A stretch of DNA of 64,000 nt from Phycomyces nitens (GCA_022702545.1 JAHRBC010000005.1:3100001-3164000); one strand, 5' to 3'. Numbered from the stretch's first letter, positions 43,380-56,726 are shown. Made by a program: numbers and translations. Notes: generated by a model not told the origin, from the sequence alone.

Positions 43380-44725
43380 TTACTGTGTAATCAAGCATTG
43401 AATGCTCCCCCATTATTTTATATCCCGTACTTATTAGGTTGTTTATGGTTTATATTTGTGTTTATTGGAAAGAATAGAATGGTTCTATACACGAGTTCTA
43501 ATACTATTACTGTTTATCCTTGCCGCTTCTACCGGCCTACTTGATACTACTTGGATCGGGTGCTTCTCTACTGAACCATACCTGAAAATAAGGTCCGACG
43601 GCGATTTGGGTGGTTGCGGTAGTGTTCTGATATAATAAAAGTTATATTAGTGACATATATTCAAAAGTGCGGGTGCTATTCAAGATGCGAGGTATATTAT
43701 ACTTACATTGTAAGGGATGGACAAGAATGGACAAAGAGGGGCTGAGTTGTGCGGCATGGCATCTTGTATGATTAGGTTGACTAGAGATGAGGTAAAATAA
43801 ATTATTACAGGTGAATTGAGTGATAAAATAATTAATTTGCATACCAGAAGCAGAGTTGGCGATTATAGTAGAGGGATGGTATATGGCGGCCAACAATAGC
43901 ATCTTATTAAGAGTATAAAAAATTATTAGTAAATAGCCAGAATAATATTTTGAAAAGCACAAAGACCAAGAAACGGCATTACCATTATGATAATCAGTTG
44001 TAGATGATGAGGGAGGCAGATGAGGTAGACAGTGATGGCGGCGGCCTATTGTAGAATAAGAAACATTAGAAAAGAAAATTATTATTTTTTTGACACAAAG
44101 ATTTTTTTTTACCATAGCACCAATGACGATACCATATAATAGACCATGCCAGTAGAGGAGGTCTATAAGATCAAAAGAGATAGTCAGAATAAATATATAA
44201 AAAAGTATAAAAGCTAAAAGACAGCATTATCATTATGATGACAGTTGTAGATGATAGAAGACGCAGATGGGGTATAGGGTGATTGATGGCGGCGGCCTAT
44301 AAGAGAATAAGAAGCATTAGAGAGAAAAAAAGTTTGACACGAAAATATTTTTTTACACTGGGACTGATGACGTTATCATATAATAGGCTATGAAAGTGGA
44401 AGAGGTCTATAAAATAGAAAGAGAGAATCAGAATAATTTGCAAGATGGCACCAGCACATTTAACTGACCATGATTAGTTTGGAGGAGCAATGCAGGCAGG
44501 ATGTATTGGAATGAGTGCGTGTTTATAAAGAAGCCGCCAATTTTTTAGTCTAAAGAGGTGTAAAAAAAGAAAGAGAAAATAGGCGCGGATATAAGGAAAC
44601 AAGAGAAAGGAAAAAAGGCTAAAAAGAAAAAAAAATACAAGGATATATAATTTGAAACAGAGACAGAATAGGTGTAATGGATAGAGTCCAAAAGCAATAA
44701 TGGTGCCGTTTATTAATGTGTACAA
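43380..44725 (-). other. E subterminal region with multi-exon unit
   Basis: It resembles A (30,030-31,400) and D1. On the minus strand it starts near 44,725 with an open block containing a hydrophobic run (YILVFFFLFSLFSFLLF), followed by blocks with TAG acceptors (for example near 44,420 and 44,300) and a GTAAGT donor near 43,708. One block keeps the TPSASSIIY peptide seen in A and B. No continuous protein can be assembled. Confidence 0.4.
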
Positions 44726-44944
44726 GAAGTCTTTTTGGATTTATAAATAAAGCTGTCTTTACTAATATGTAATCTGTATTTTATATTATTAAATCCTTTT
44801 GACCAACTTGTTCACTTTTCCCACTCAAATCCAATTTTTCTATCTATCTGTCTCTTGTGCATTTTAAGTAAAAGATATGTTTAAACTTAAAGTAGTAAAC
44901 GAGTATTAAATATTGTGTATTTTTGATATAATTTATAATAGAAA

Positions 44945-46059
44945 ATGTCAAACCAAAGAAGGAATATTGCTCCACGACCTGCTGACGACGATGTCAATAT
45001 GCAGACGGTCATCACAAATCTCCAAGAGGATCTTGCCTCAATTAGAGGCGACATGACCACGATGAACAGAAGAATGGGGACTCTTATTGAGTCCAACCTC
45101 ACTGTCATTACTGCCACAAGTATTGTGGCTCCAGTACCTGTTCTTGCCTCTGTTGCTGCCCCAACTGCCGAGGCCACAAATGAATCGATGTCTGATGCAA
45201 AGAAACGTGTATTTGTAGGTGTCACCAGATATAATATCCTATCAACTAAATTCTTATTTTGATCAAACAGAAAGATATTTGTGAATATTTGTGGCAGCCA
45301 AAGTTGAGGTCAAGGGCGTTGGTTGACATCCAGGCAAATAACAACAAGCCAAGGTGGGATGTCCATACTCACTTTGACGAGAGTCCCAACAAGGAGCTGG
45401 TAGAACGTCTACTGGCTTACCTTGGGCCAAATTTTGTTGGCTCGCCCTTGAGAAGAAGTGACATTCGAGAGAAAGTCTACAGAAACTTCTGTAGCCGTTG
45501 TCAGGAGCAGAGAAAGTCTTCTGAGAAGAAGGCAGTCTCCAATGCTCTTTCGAGAAGGGCAAACCGTGAAAAAGATGTAGGTTGTATACTATTCAAACTA
45601 GAGACAAATATTAATGAATACATGTTGGATATTTGTTAGCATTTCGAACGTCGCATGACTGCCTTTCTCAAACATAAGGAGGCCATTGAGCAGGCAATGG
45701 GGCAAGTTTGTTCTGGTCTGCTTCAGAAAGAAGCAATGTCTGAAGGAGAATCAGACAACGATACTTCAAAGACTCTTGGCAAGCGTTGGGTCTCCGTTTA
45801 TTGCCCAAGCTGGAGAAGCGATAAGGTAAATTATTCTGTAAACAATATATAATAATATATTTATTAAGATATCATTTTTGAAATATTAACAAATGCTATT
45901 TAGTTCAACCGGTTTATTGAAATTGTTGACTCATTCGTTTCTCTTGACTTGGGGATGAATGCTTATCAGATGCTGTCAAGAGATCTCAAAGGAGTCAGAG
46001 ACTTAGCAGTCCCTGGTGACTTGGCCGCCCATCTGCCTCCTTGGGTCATAAGAAATTAA
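44945..46059 (+). CDS. Element E companion protein, four exons, intact
   Basis: Exons 44,945-45,214, 45,271-45,576, 45,640-45,825 and 45,904-46,059 encode about 305 residues, phase 0 throughout; exon 2 is 306 nt and exon 3 is 186 nt, as in A and B. N-terminus MSNQRRNIAPRPADDD with a coiled-coil-like segment (ITNLQEDLASIRGDMTTMN). The core reads LWQPKLRS, NNKPRWDV, SPNKELVERLLAYL, DIREKVYRNFCSRC. Exon 3 has EAMSEGESDND and CPSWRSDK; the end is LPPWVIRN. Donors are GTAGGT, GTAGGT and GTAAAT. Same pairing with a convergent transposase, 132 bp apart. Confidence 0.85.
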
Positions 46060-46191
46060 ATAAAAAATAAATAAAAAACAATTGTTTTATTTTACTCTTG
46101 CTTACGTATTTAATCCCAAAGACATGTTTAAAGGCAATGAATGTTTTGTTTTGTTCTTTTTAAAAGAAACAAGTATTTATTTATTAATGCT

Positions 46192-49100
46192 TTAAGCATA
46201 CATCTTTTTTGGTAAAGGAATGACCAGCATCTTCACATTAACACCATACACCAGCTCAGCAGTCGCGACTTCCAAAAGAATACAATGTACTGGCAATATA
46301 CAATGATAATCATCTGGAGAGAAACTTGGCGAGCAGACCTCAACTCCTTTGTATTCACGTGTTCTACTTGGCATGTTGATGAGCCATCTCACGAAAGCAA
46401 AGACATGAGTGGAATTATTTCCGATTGATGAACAACTGAGCTTGTGGAGGAACAAGTACTGAATTTGTCCTGTGTATGCTCGTGGAGGATCACCAACTCT
46501 ACCCAGGAATAGTGCTTGAATGAATGACCCACGGTCTACGGAACCATTTTTGCCTTTATATGTCTGGCTGAGAAGATTGATAGATTTTATCTTTGTGATA
46601 TGCTTATCAACAAAGATACCTGAAGACATTACCTGATGATAATGCTGAAGACTTGGTATACCATACGATAGCCGATAGTACTCCAACAACTGGAGATAAT
46701 CTATATCATCCATTACAGATGGCTTTCTCACCAAGAGAGGGAAGGCAGAGAGAGGAAGGGGCTCATTTCCCTTTATCGGAAATTCAGGCTTTAAAGATGC
46801 ACGCACAAATAGCTGAAGTATAAATGGCGTGTGTGAAAGAGGGGCAGAGGAGGAGGTGGCAGTTGTGGATGATGATGTGAGTTTTGACAGAAGAGGACGG
46901 AAAGAAGCTTGGTTCGGACAGGAGAGCATTTTTTGTACGTAGTCGCCCTTGTACATGTCTTCAACAAAAGTCTTCATGAATGTGGACTCAAATCCATCTC
47001 TTCTGTTGGTGTCGATCTTCTTCAACAGGCCATTGTACCTCTCAAACCCAAACAGCCAATAACCATACACAGGTCCAAAATCATGAATGGTTTCGCGAAG
47101 ATGGATGTGCAGGTGCATGTTGCAGGTGAGAGTGGGAGCAGGATACAATTCTTCGCATTTCTGACAGAATCTTTCCAAATGGGCATGGGCGTCGTCAAGG
47201 TCATCAAACGTGATTGTTGGTGTTGCAAGGAGACGGCAAGCATCAACAAAGTCGATCCAATTCTTGAACTTATCCAGAGGAAGAACGTCTCTGAGCAGCA
47301 CAGGAGAATACACCAACACCCAGGATTTCCATTCATCAGCCTTCATATATGGAAATCCTCTACTGATCTTCGTCTTCAAAATGGTGTAGTCAGTTGGCAC
47401 CACCATTGATTCGGCCATTACTTGCATAGAAGCCAGCTTCCTATCTATGATTAGACCACTAGTAGTCCACGTCTCGACCATCCTCTTGGCTGTACCCAAG
47501 AATAGGTTATGCATGGGATCAATGATCGTTCCACGTACTAGATCAAAGTATCCAAGGCGATGGAGTTGCGACCATCGAACACCATTTTCGACCTCCAACT
47601 CATGCCTTTCTGAGGGCGTACTTGCACTCTTCCACACCTCAGCATGCAAACGGTTCTCCACACCACAACGACGACGCCACCCAGACTCATTGAACCCACG
47701 GAAGTCCACACTGCTTGTCCCAGGAAGACGAGAAAATTTGCGACAACACTTGTAACAGGCATTTGTGCTGTTATGGGACGTGAATCCACTTGTCTTTCTG
47801 GCTGCAGGGATGTCACATGCTACCATGAACAAAGCTGCACGGACGGTTGCTCCAGAAATGCATTCAAAGGTTGGGATAGTCATTCCCACGTACAGTTGTT
47901 CCAACTCATCAACCAAAGGCTTGAGATAATGGTTAATCTCTTCGGACTTTGGCTCCTTTGGCCCAGGCATGAGTCCAACAAGGATAGTGTTCTCTGCCTT
48001 AAACCGCTCCTCACAAGGCAAGTTGTTAACCACCAAGTAAATGGCCCCACAAGAGTATGTGACCCTGTCAAAGGGCTGGAACCAATCAATGTTCAACGTC
48101 AACATCAAAGAACGAGGATGGGCAACAAAAGATTCACCACTGATATCTTTCAACTCCTTCCACATAACACCGTCAAAGATGTCGCACATTGTATCCATGA
48201 TCTTGAGCTCCTGATTCCAGTGTTGAATGCTTGCTTCAAAATCAGGGCGAAGGAAAAGAATTTTCAAGGCATGCTTCAATGACTGGTATTGGAACACGCG
48301 CTTGGGAACCAATGCTCCAGATGATGTAACCTTGGTCAACTTGCAGTTGCAGATCAGACGTGCACCAACTTTCGTGAAAACACAGTGAGGGGGACAGACT
48401 GGTTTTCTTCATAAACTGCGTGGCAATCAGGACAGGCTACGAATCTCCTGATACCGTTGGAAATCGCAGAATATCCTGTCATTCTTTGCAGACCAAGAAG
48501 ACTGGATGGGAGCTGGAAATCCTGCTCATAAATCGTCAAGAGTGTGTTGATGAACTCGATCAAGACAACAGCACCCTTGTTGACCACATAGCGGGATGCA
48601 AAGAGGACAACAAAAACGGCAATAAACCTGTGCACAGGATTTTCAGGCATATTGGGGGTTGGGAAAGGGTCTATTTTAAAATCGAAAAAATTAATATTCA
48701 ATTCTTTTCAGGCTTTTTTCTTTGCTGCTTTCTCTTTGCTTTTGGCTATGCAACACGCACCTTCACTGTCGAATTCCTCAACCTCAATCTCAACTTCATC
48801 TTCGCCTTCATCTTCTTCATCATCGCTTTCGTCATCGCATTCGCCATCGGCATTGGCCTCATTAGCAACTGAATCGCCCTCATCCAGCATTACATCAGCA
48901 TCCCAAAAAGGTGAGTTGGTCTGACCATCCAATACATCCGAGGGTCCAGACTGTTGAGTAGAAATGACCGCTTATAGAATATAATAGTTTCTTAGTCTCT
49001 ACTTTTTTTCAAATAAACTTTTCTTACATTGAATATCAATATCCATGTCTGCTTGAGTGTCTGTGTTTCATACCGCCGAAATTATTATACAATACATAAA

Positions 49101-49271
49101 AATAAACACTGAAATTATCATACCAATCTCATTTGAGTTGCTCTGTTCAATTCTTGCTCTCTTGCTATGACGCTGAGCAGTTCGGCTTGCTACCAATGTG
49201 TAGCCTTGGCCATTGTTGTTGCATCTATTGCAATAGCACTTGGTGTTGTAAAAAGTATTTGAAGATGACAT
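46192..49271 (-). pseudogene. Element E Tnp2-like transposase with frameshift
   Basis: Exons (minus) 49,124-49,271, 49,028-49,060, about 48,761-48,970 and 46,192-48,670. Exon 1 has CYCNRCNNNGQGY...AQRHSKRAR; exon 3 is acidic. In exon 4 a run of five G on the plus strand (48,389-48,393) needs a sixth to keep frame with relatives (VPP-CVF), so the ORF splits into 48,354-48,701 and 46,192-48,339. After the shift, LNIDWFQPF, ACDIPAARK, IDPMHNLFLG, FGFERYNG and the tail PLPKKMYA are intact. One base in a homopolymer decides whether this gene is alive. Confidence 0.85.
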
Positions 49272-49519
49272 TGTGTTTGTGTTTATAATGTTAAAACAAA
49301 AAGGAAACAAGTGTTACATATACTTTATTTATTAATATTTTATAGTGGTAAAAAAGCAACGTTGTTTTATTCTTTTTAATCAAGCCAATGGGGTCAAGCA
49401 AAAGAACGTTTTTAATCAGAACACAAAAAAAGGTGTTGAGCTGCAAATTTGCCCTAATTTTCCTCAGGTAGACAGCTTTGCCCACACATGAGTCACTGCA
49501 AAAATACCCCCGATTCCCA

Positions 49520-50990
49520 TATGTGATAGTTTGTAAAATTCTGAGTGAAATAAAAAACAAATTCTAGAATTAAATTGAAATGTTATCTTGCATATATAAA
49601 AAACAACACATATAAGATAATGAAGTAATTCGGTGGATATAAAGCTCTGCTTTTGGACGTGTAGGCTTGTTAAACTCAAGAGTGTACAGAACTATAACTG
49701 AAAGTGTTATCTTATTTCTTTTTAGTCAAACGTTACATGAACTATTTTTTTCAATATCAATAAAAAATCTATTTTTTAATAGATCAAGATGCAAACTTTT
49801 CGACTATTTTCTGCAAACTATTCACCTATGTTCTAAAGGACGTATATTTATTGGTTGTTTAATCTGTTTGACACTTTAAACACTTTCAATTGGGGGTTTA
49901 TTTTATACTTCTTTATAAATAAGTTATGGAAAATAGTTTACGAATAGATTTTTATTGATAAAATATTTTTCTCATAATATACAGCCTAGTAATTTGGTCT
50001 AGATTCATAGCTATAGCTATATTGATACTAATTTGTTTTTACCTTTTGAAACACAGGTAGAAAGCATAACTGATCCATTGACTATCATCTTGAATAACTG
50101 GAAAAGTAGTTGCTCAAACAGAGTAGACAACTAAGACTTTGAGACCGAATTTTCAGGTATACCAAACAGTATCTCAAGATAGATAATGATATAGCAATCA
50201 AAAAATGTGTACGCGTAATAGAAAAAGATATCTATATTTTTCTGTTAGAAAAGCAATAGGAATGACTGATTACTTACCAAGACAAACTGGTTTGTTAGAT
50301 ATTCCATGTCTTTGTTAAAACGCGGCAATTTTCTTTGATAAAAAGGCTGATAGTAAAGACAGAATATATTAGTATTAATAGTGATAAAATATTTGAACAT
50401 ACCAAGTACATTCCGTCCATTCGACTTCATCATTGTCATCTTTGGCCATTGCGATTGAAAGAAGTTGTTTTGAATCTACAAGATGAAGATTACTGATTAG
50501 CAACAGCAATAAAAAATAGTGCGCCCATTTACATTTTTCTTGTGCAAGCTTGAATAAAAGTGACTATAGGACACCTTTTAGATAATTGAAAAGATGTTAA
50601 AGATTATCTTTAATTGCGTGAAAAATTTTTAAGTACTTACCAGAGAGTATAAAGGAAGCAAAAAGTAAAAAGAGAGAGAAAAAGGGAAAATTTGGAAAAA
50701 AGAATCCATATGCATTTTTAGATTATAGTAAGCCCTAATAAATTATGAGAACAAAGGGATTATGAAAACTGTGTACCCAAGACTCTTTTTTTTACTGTAC
50801 TCCAGATATATTTTTTAAAGATATAAATACAGTCTTTTATATATATATATAATACTATTGTTCTTATTTGACACTATACCTTATACTGCAAATTATAATG
50901 TATGTTTATGTATTCAAAGAAATATATGTTAATATATATGGATTTATTTATGCTTATTATTTTATTTTATTTTAAAAAAAATATTTAGAA
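49520..50990 (-). other. F subterminal region with spliced-looking blocks
   Basis: On the minus strand a block ending at 50,403 (donor GTATGT) and one at 50,278-50,346 (acceptor CAG, donor GTAAGT) are clear. The first contains ATG GCC AAA with MAKDDNDEVEWTECT, and joining them gives a 32-residue frame before a stop. Further GTAAGT donors occur near 50,640. This parallels the unit in the other elements, but sequence similarity is not obvious. Confidence 0.4.
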
Positions 50991-50991
50991 A

Positions 50992-52223
50992 ATGTCTTCA
51001 AACCAGAGAAACTCAGGACGCAAAGCCAGAGCAAACCAAACTGCTCCCATTCACCGTGTTGCTGCTGGCCGTATTAGCCAGTGTGAAATCCTTCCAAGGG
51101 CCCCCAGTAGCAGTGAGGAAAGTAGTCAAGGACAGACAGAAATGGCCACTGTCCTTGAAGACTTGAGGTTCCTCAAGTCCAGAATGGGAATGGTCTATGA
51201 CATCGCTGGCAAGACCAACCAGACCATGAGTACATTCATGGAAGCCCATGCCAGTGGTGTCCAGAGCCAGCTCCCTCTTGGCCAAGCTGGTCCCGTTGGA
51301 ATGGCTCCTTCTGTTGGCCCCTCCAGCTCACTTGGTACTAGTGATATGAGTGCGATTGTCTTGGTATGAATATTATTATTATTTTGTTAAAAAATATTTT
51401 CTAATAAATTATATCTAGGAATTCATTAATGAGAAGATGTGGAAGAAGAACCTCACGTCTAACGATCCTGCTCTGATTGCCGAGAATGAAGGCAAACAGA
51501 AATGGAATAAGGACAAGAAGATTAATCACCCAGACAATGTCAGGGTCATCAACTACTTGAGAGACTACATTCTCTCGCAGCCTCGTGCTGCTGGTTTTTG
51601 GCCTGGCATGGTAGTGCAAAAAATTAAAAACAATTACAAGTACTACCATCTCACTTCAAACATGAGTGAAGAGCAAGCTTCTGCCAAGAAGAGAAAGGTT
51701 CGGGCTAATACCAGGCTCGTCGAGGTTAGTATAAAGACGATTTGATATTTTTAATTTAATCTGAAAATTTTTATAGATCCACTTGCGCAGGGTGGAGGCC
51801 TACAAACGTCACTGGAGGGCAATCGATGAGGAGATGGGCCATAAGCCTGAAAACCCTGATGAGATGGCCTATCTCCATGTCCTCCAGAAGGATGTGATGT
51901 CTGATGGTGAATCAGACATGGAAGACGTTGCACCTGGTATTAGCATGCGTGTTCTCTGTGTTGCTCGTCCCAGTTGGAGAAGTGATGAGGTAATTAATAT
52001 TTTGTAGAGTGATGTGCTGATTGATGAGAAAAGACTGATAAGTTTAATATAGTTGAACCGGCTTCTGGAGGTCATTGACCGTCTTGCAAGAGAGGATGAC
52101 CTGAGACGGTCATCAACAAAGACAAAGACAAGAATGCCCAGACAGCAAAAAACGATCAAGGAGATTCCTGCCCCAAGTCACCTGACTTTGAATTTGCCTG
52201 CCTGGGTATTCAAAAATGAATAA
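50992..52223 (+). CDS. Element F companion protein, four exons, intact
   Basis: Exons 50,992-51,363, 51,419-51,724, 51,777-51,989 and 52,053-52,223 give about 353 residues, phase 0 throughout. Despite wide divergence, exon 2 is again 306 nt. The N-terminus is basic and Ser-rich (RNSGRKARANQ); a coiled-coil-like segment follows (VLEDLRFLKSRMGMVYDI). The core reads MWKKNLTS, EGKQKWNK, DNVRVINYLRDYI, VQKIKNNYKYYHL, with KKRKVRANTR at its end, a possible nuclear localisation signal. Exon 3 has DVMSDGESDME and ARPSWRSDE; the end is LNLPAWVFKNE. The conserved spacing shows that this is the same gene family as in A-E. Confidence 0.85.
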
Positions 52224-52317
52224 ATCTTTGTTTTTGTCTTTTTACTTTTTAAACACATGATTCGCAAAACAAACTATGAAGTTATGATTAAGAACAAGAG
52301 AGATAAGATAAATATAT

Positions 52318-55300
52318 TTAGGCGGAAACCTTTCTAGGCAAAGGGACAACTAGTTTTTTGTTAATGTTACTACTAGATTTATAATCCACAATTGCAACAG
52401 GCAGGAGAATCCGATGGACAGGAAGAATGCTTTGAAAGTCAAGAGCCGAAAATTCATCCTTGTGAACCTCAATTCCTTCAACCTCTCTGGTGGTGTCTGA
52501 TGTGGTCTTGAACCAGTTTACAAAAGCAAAGGTGTGTTGACTGTTGTAGGCATTTCCACAATGTGAAGAAGAAACAGCAGGACTAAATGTGTGAACAAAT
52601 AGATACTGAATCTCTCCAACATACGCGTACACTGCCTCTGTCTTTTCCTCAACAAACAATGCCTGGATGTATGACCCATGCCGACTTCTACCACTCCTTC
52701 CTTTGAATGTCTGGCCAAGGATACTGATGGACTTGAGCATTTCGATCCAGTCATTGACAAAAGCAGAGGAAGTCATGTTGTCATTGCAGCTTTTGATATT
52801 TTTGTCATCGTGAATGACCTGGTAGTATTCTACTAGACAATCATATTCAAGTCTAGGCATCATGCTCATTGGTTTCTTTTTCAATGGCAGAGTTGAGGGC
52901 GGCAAAGGCTCATTACCATGGATTGTCATCAGTGGGTTCTCTGCTAATTCAAGGAAGTCAGGCAATGAGAAGGCAGATATGTCAAAGTACGGAATTGGGG
53001 TGGTGGCAATGCGTGGACTGATAGTCAACTTGCTAAATACATCTGAGAAATATTGTCCACTTGGTGTGCTTAGGAAACCGCGAACAAAATCTCCCTTTCT
53101 TGTGTCCTCAACAAAGCTTCTCATATATGTGGCCTCGAATCCACTTTTCCTGTTGGTATTGATATTCTTGAGGATACTGTTGTACCTCTCGAAACCGAAA
53201 AGCCAGTAGCTGTAAACTGGCCCAAAGTCCAGGATGGTTTCACGAAGGTGAAGATGTAAATGCATGTTGGGAGAGAGGAGGTCAGGCTCATACAGTTGCT
53301 CACAACCTTTACCAAACTGCTCTAGATTGTTATGTGCGTCTTCAATATCGTCCTCAGAGATACTTGGCTTTGTCAGACAACGGCAAGCATTGACAAAAAA
53401 CATCCAGTTTTTGAACATTGGCAGTGGCAGCACGTTCTTCAACACCACGGGAGAGTACACCAAGCACCACAACTTCCACTCGTCAGCCTTCATGAATGGG
53501 AACCCCTTCCCAATCTTTGTCTTTAGTGCCGTATAGTCAGCTGGCAACTCCATTTTCTCCACCATCTTCTGCATGGCAACGAGTTTCCTACTGTCAATTA
53601 GACCATCTGCAACCCATCTCTCCATCATTCTCTTGGCAGTGCCTAAGAAAAGATTGTGCATTGGATCGATAATCGTGCAGCGGACAACGTCAAAGTACTG
53701 GAGACGATGCAGTTCGGACCAGCGAACACCACTGGCAACTTCAAGGCGCTGCCTCTCAGCTTGAGTGGCTGCATTTCTCCAGACCTCAGCATCCTTATGA
53801 TTATCATCTCTAGTGCGAAGGAGCCACTTTGAAGAATCAAATCCAGAATAATTAACAGAGCTCGTTCCAGCTAACCGAGAGAATTGACGATTGCATTTAT
53901 GACAGGCATTGGTACTGGTATGGGATGTGAATCCACATACTTTTCTTGCAGCGGGGATGTCACAAGCAACAACAAAGAGAGCAGCGCGGATTCTCACACC
54001 AGATGGACATTGGTACATCTTGACCTTGATACCAATGTACAGATCTTCCAATTCATCAACAAGAGGTCTGAGATAGTTATTGATTTCAGACGTCTTTGCT
54101 TCTTTTGGCCCTGGCATTAATCCAACGAGGATGACATTCTCCTTTTTAAACCTGACATCGCGAGGAAGATTGTTTACTGCCAAATAAATGGCACCACACG
54201 AATATGAGACACCATCAAATGGCTGAAACCAGTCAATATTCAGTGTTAACATTAGAGAGCGGCTGTCATCAACAAAGAGGTTGCCATTGATATCTTTAAC
54301 ACTGTTCCACATCGCACCATCATACACATCAAACATTGTCTTTTCCACTTTGGGACCACGATTCCAAGAATTGATTTGGGTTTCGAAATCGGGCCGAGAA
54401 AAGAGAGTCTGCAGAGAGTGTTTGATTGACTGGTACACATATGACTTCTTTGGGATTGTGGACGAACTGGACTTGAACAAGCTATGGCCACACAAGGCGC
54501 TGTTTCCAAACTTGTCAAAGGTACAGAAAAGAGGTGCATCATTGTTCTCATAAATACTGTGACATTTACCACATGCAACATATTTTTTGATTCCCTTTGT
54601 CAAGGTGTTCATTCCTGCCATGCTTTTGAGACCAGAGACACTTGATGGGACTCGGAAAGAATCGCCAAAAAATCCAAGATCTTGTTTATGATTGCAATCA
54701 AGATAATTGCGCCTTCATTGACAACGTAAAAGGAAATGAACAGGGCAAGAGCCTTGACCACAAAGCCATGAATGAAACTCAATTCTGAGTTGAATTCTGA
54801 AAAATATCAACACAAAACACCTCATTAATATACAATCTATATAGATGGGTGTATTTGCATCTCAGGTACTACACAAACCTTCATTATCAAGCATCTCATC
54901 TTCACTTTCGTTATCAGAGTCAGAGTCAGAGTCACCAAACGAGCTGCATTCATCCTCTGCACCAAAAATGGCGTCAGATTCAGAAAGAGGTAGGTTTCTA
55001 ATGGGTTCTTGTACCCCCTCATGTCCTTCAATATCGTTTTCCAAGTCTGCCCAAGTGTAACAACATCGGTTTAATAAAAAACAATAAAATTTTAAGAAAT
55101 CCTTACCACCAGACTCAAAATCCATAGCCTCTACATTGTCTACGGCCTCAAAGTATTGCTCTTCTTCATCAACAATTTCCATTGCTATTTAATTCGAAAA
55201 CATATTTATTATTAATTAAATAATTTACAAATTCAAATATAAAATATATCTTACATCTGCCACCGAAAAAACTGTTTTTGGCATCTTCTTTAAGCATATG

Positions 55301-55405
55301 ACGCTTAAATGTTTGAACAGTGAGAAAATCAAATCCTCCCTCTTTGTTCTTGCAAATAGAACATCTGCATTCTTTTGTTCTGGTAGATTTACGGATAGGA
55401 GCCAT
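52318..55405 (-). pseudogene. Element F Tnp2-like transposase with frameshift
   Basis: Exons (minus) 55,255-55,405, 55,107-55,184, 54,879-55,046 and 52,318-54,796. Exon 1 has a CRCSICKNKEGGF...TFKRHM zinc-binding segment; exons 2 and 3 are acidic. At 54,667-54,672 six A (plus strand) need a seventh to keep frame from FIHGF...NKILDF into GDSFRVPSSVSGL, so the long ORF starts only at 54,621. Downstream LNIDWFQPF, ACDIPAARK, IDPMHNLFLG, FGFERYNS and PLPRKVSA are intact. The shift is in a homopolymer, as in A1 and E. Confidence 0.85.
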
Positions 55406-55682
55406 TGTTTAATAAATAATTTAAAATGTTTTGGTTTAACAGTAAAGAAGATATATTCAGGTATAGTTTATTTGATATGATTTGAGTTTAATATTTATTT
55501 TTCATGCTACACTATTCTCTACAACCAATAAAATCTATCTAAAATACAATTTTTTCTCTTAACTCACAAAAAAGGGCCTGAGCTAGAAAATTGACCTTTA
55601 TATCCCATATCTTCTGTATCAACTACACATATGGGAATTGGGGGTATTTTTGCAGTGAGTATTCAGACCCATTTTTCCAGTG

Positions 55683-56199
55683 CTAAAAACTTACGAGCCC
55701 TTTCTATGGTACTAAAACTACCTCATTGTCAGATGAAAAGACATTCCATGCAACTTTTATGATTCAGGATCGATGACATTACCTTTCAACCACAATCTGC
55801 GGAGATAAAGTGCTCTAATAAATATTAATGTCATATAAAATAAAATAAAATGGCTAATAATATCAAAAACAAAAAATTGGTTTCAAAAAAACGGTAGTTA
55901 TGCTACCGTTTTGTTCACACAGGCGAAAAATTATTTTTCTCAAAAATGCGCAACATCGTTAACACCAAATAAAATGCTAATTTCAATAAATAACATTGCC
56001 TAAAAACTTACAAGCCCTTTCTATGGTACTACAACTACCTCATTGCCTGATGAAAAGACATTCCATGCGACTTTTATGAATCGGCATCGATGACATTACC
56101 TTTCAACCACAATCTGCGGAGATAAAGTGCTCTAAAATCATAAAAAACGGTAGTTATGCTACCGTTTTTGGCACAGCTACCGGTCCTTCTGCCATAGTG
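55683..56199 (-). mobile_element. H-family terminal fragment
   Basis: Read from 56,199 leftward: CACTATGGCAGAAGGACCGG, ACGGTAG palindrome, then the 320-bp subterminal repeat and part of a second copy, as in H1 11,176-11,700. It is cut at 55,682 by the right terminus of E (flank CTA). The right flank TAC/GTA lies in a family J repeat whose uninterrupted form is at about 28,640. Confidence 0.85.
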
Positions 56200-56726
56200 G
56201 TATTAGTTAGAAAACTATATAAGATAACCAAAGTCATAATAATAAAAAGCATCTTTTATCCTCTCTTTGATTTTACGTATACTCCTGTTTCCCCAGTGGG
56301 ATTGACCTTTTGGCTTTGTTATAGTAAAAGGAAGACCATCTCAGATCAGGAACAATGTCGTGCCTAATTTTGGTGAAACAAGCTCTAGTGACTTGTCTTT
56401 ACAAATGAGGCATGATTTGAAATGATTATTCATTTGTTTGTAATTACAGAAATTTGTAATCCATTTATAATAATTTTGTAAGAACATTAGACACCTCTTC
56501 AGTGTAGTCAAAGATGAATAATCATTTAGAAAACTATATAAGATATCCAAATTCAAAACAATAAAAATTATCTTTTATCCTCTCTCTTATTTTGAATACT
56601 CCTGTGTATTAAAGCTTGACCAATTCGACTACGTTTACAGTGAATTGGAAGATATGTCAGAGTTGACATCGGCAACCAAAATCGGCTCTTGATAGGCAAC
56701 CAGTAATGGTTGACCTTGTTGGGTAA
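56200..56726 (+). repeat. LTR-like family J fragments
   Basis: 56,200-56,350 matches the complement of 28,495-28,645: ACTATATAAGAT, TCTTTTATCCTCTC, GTGGGATTGACCTTTTGGC, TTTGTTATAG. A second, more diverged copy starts near 56,525 (AGAAAACTATATAAGAT...TCTTTTATCCTCTC...TTGACCAATTCG). A TATA-like box precedes each. The part 56,640-56,726 holds short repeats (GGCAACCA, GGTTGACC). No gene is seen. Confidence 0.5.

Larger units (their letters stand above)
49494..55657 (-). mobile_element. Element F: Plavaka-like transposon inside the terminal repeat of E, TSD AGT
   Basis: Termini CACTGCAAAAATACCCCC on both sides (inverted), extending with one mismatch through ATTCCCATATG. The flanks are AGT (49,491-49,493 and 55,658-55,660). 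The insertion is 22 bp from the right end of E. Length 6,164 bp. Content: subterminal region with spliced-looking blocks (-), companion (+), transposase (-). It is more distant from A, B and E than these are from each other. Confidence 0.95.
43010..55682 (-). mobile_element. Element E: Plavaka-like transposon, interrupted by F
   Basis: Termini CACTGGAAAAATGGGTCTG (left) and the exact inverted partner at the right end, split by F: the E terminal repeat runs ...CACATGAGT up to 49,493 and resumes ATTCAGACCC at 55,661. Without F and one AGT the element is about 6.5 kb. Content: multi-exon unit (-), companion (+), transposase (-). The outer flanks are GGA and CTA, not a duplication. The right flank lies inside H sequence, the left in unrelated DNA, suggesting rearrangement. 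Confidence 0.9.

Noticed and set aside
49667..49879. 70-codon plus-strand ORF in F subterminal region
   Set aside because: Low-complexity AT-rich translation, no counterpart in other elements, and on the strand opposite to the splice-bounded blocks.
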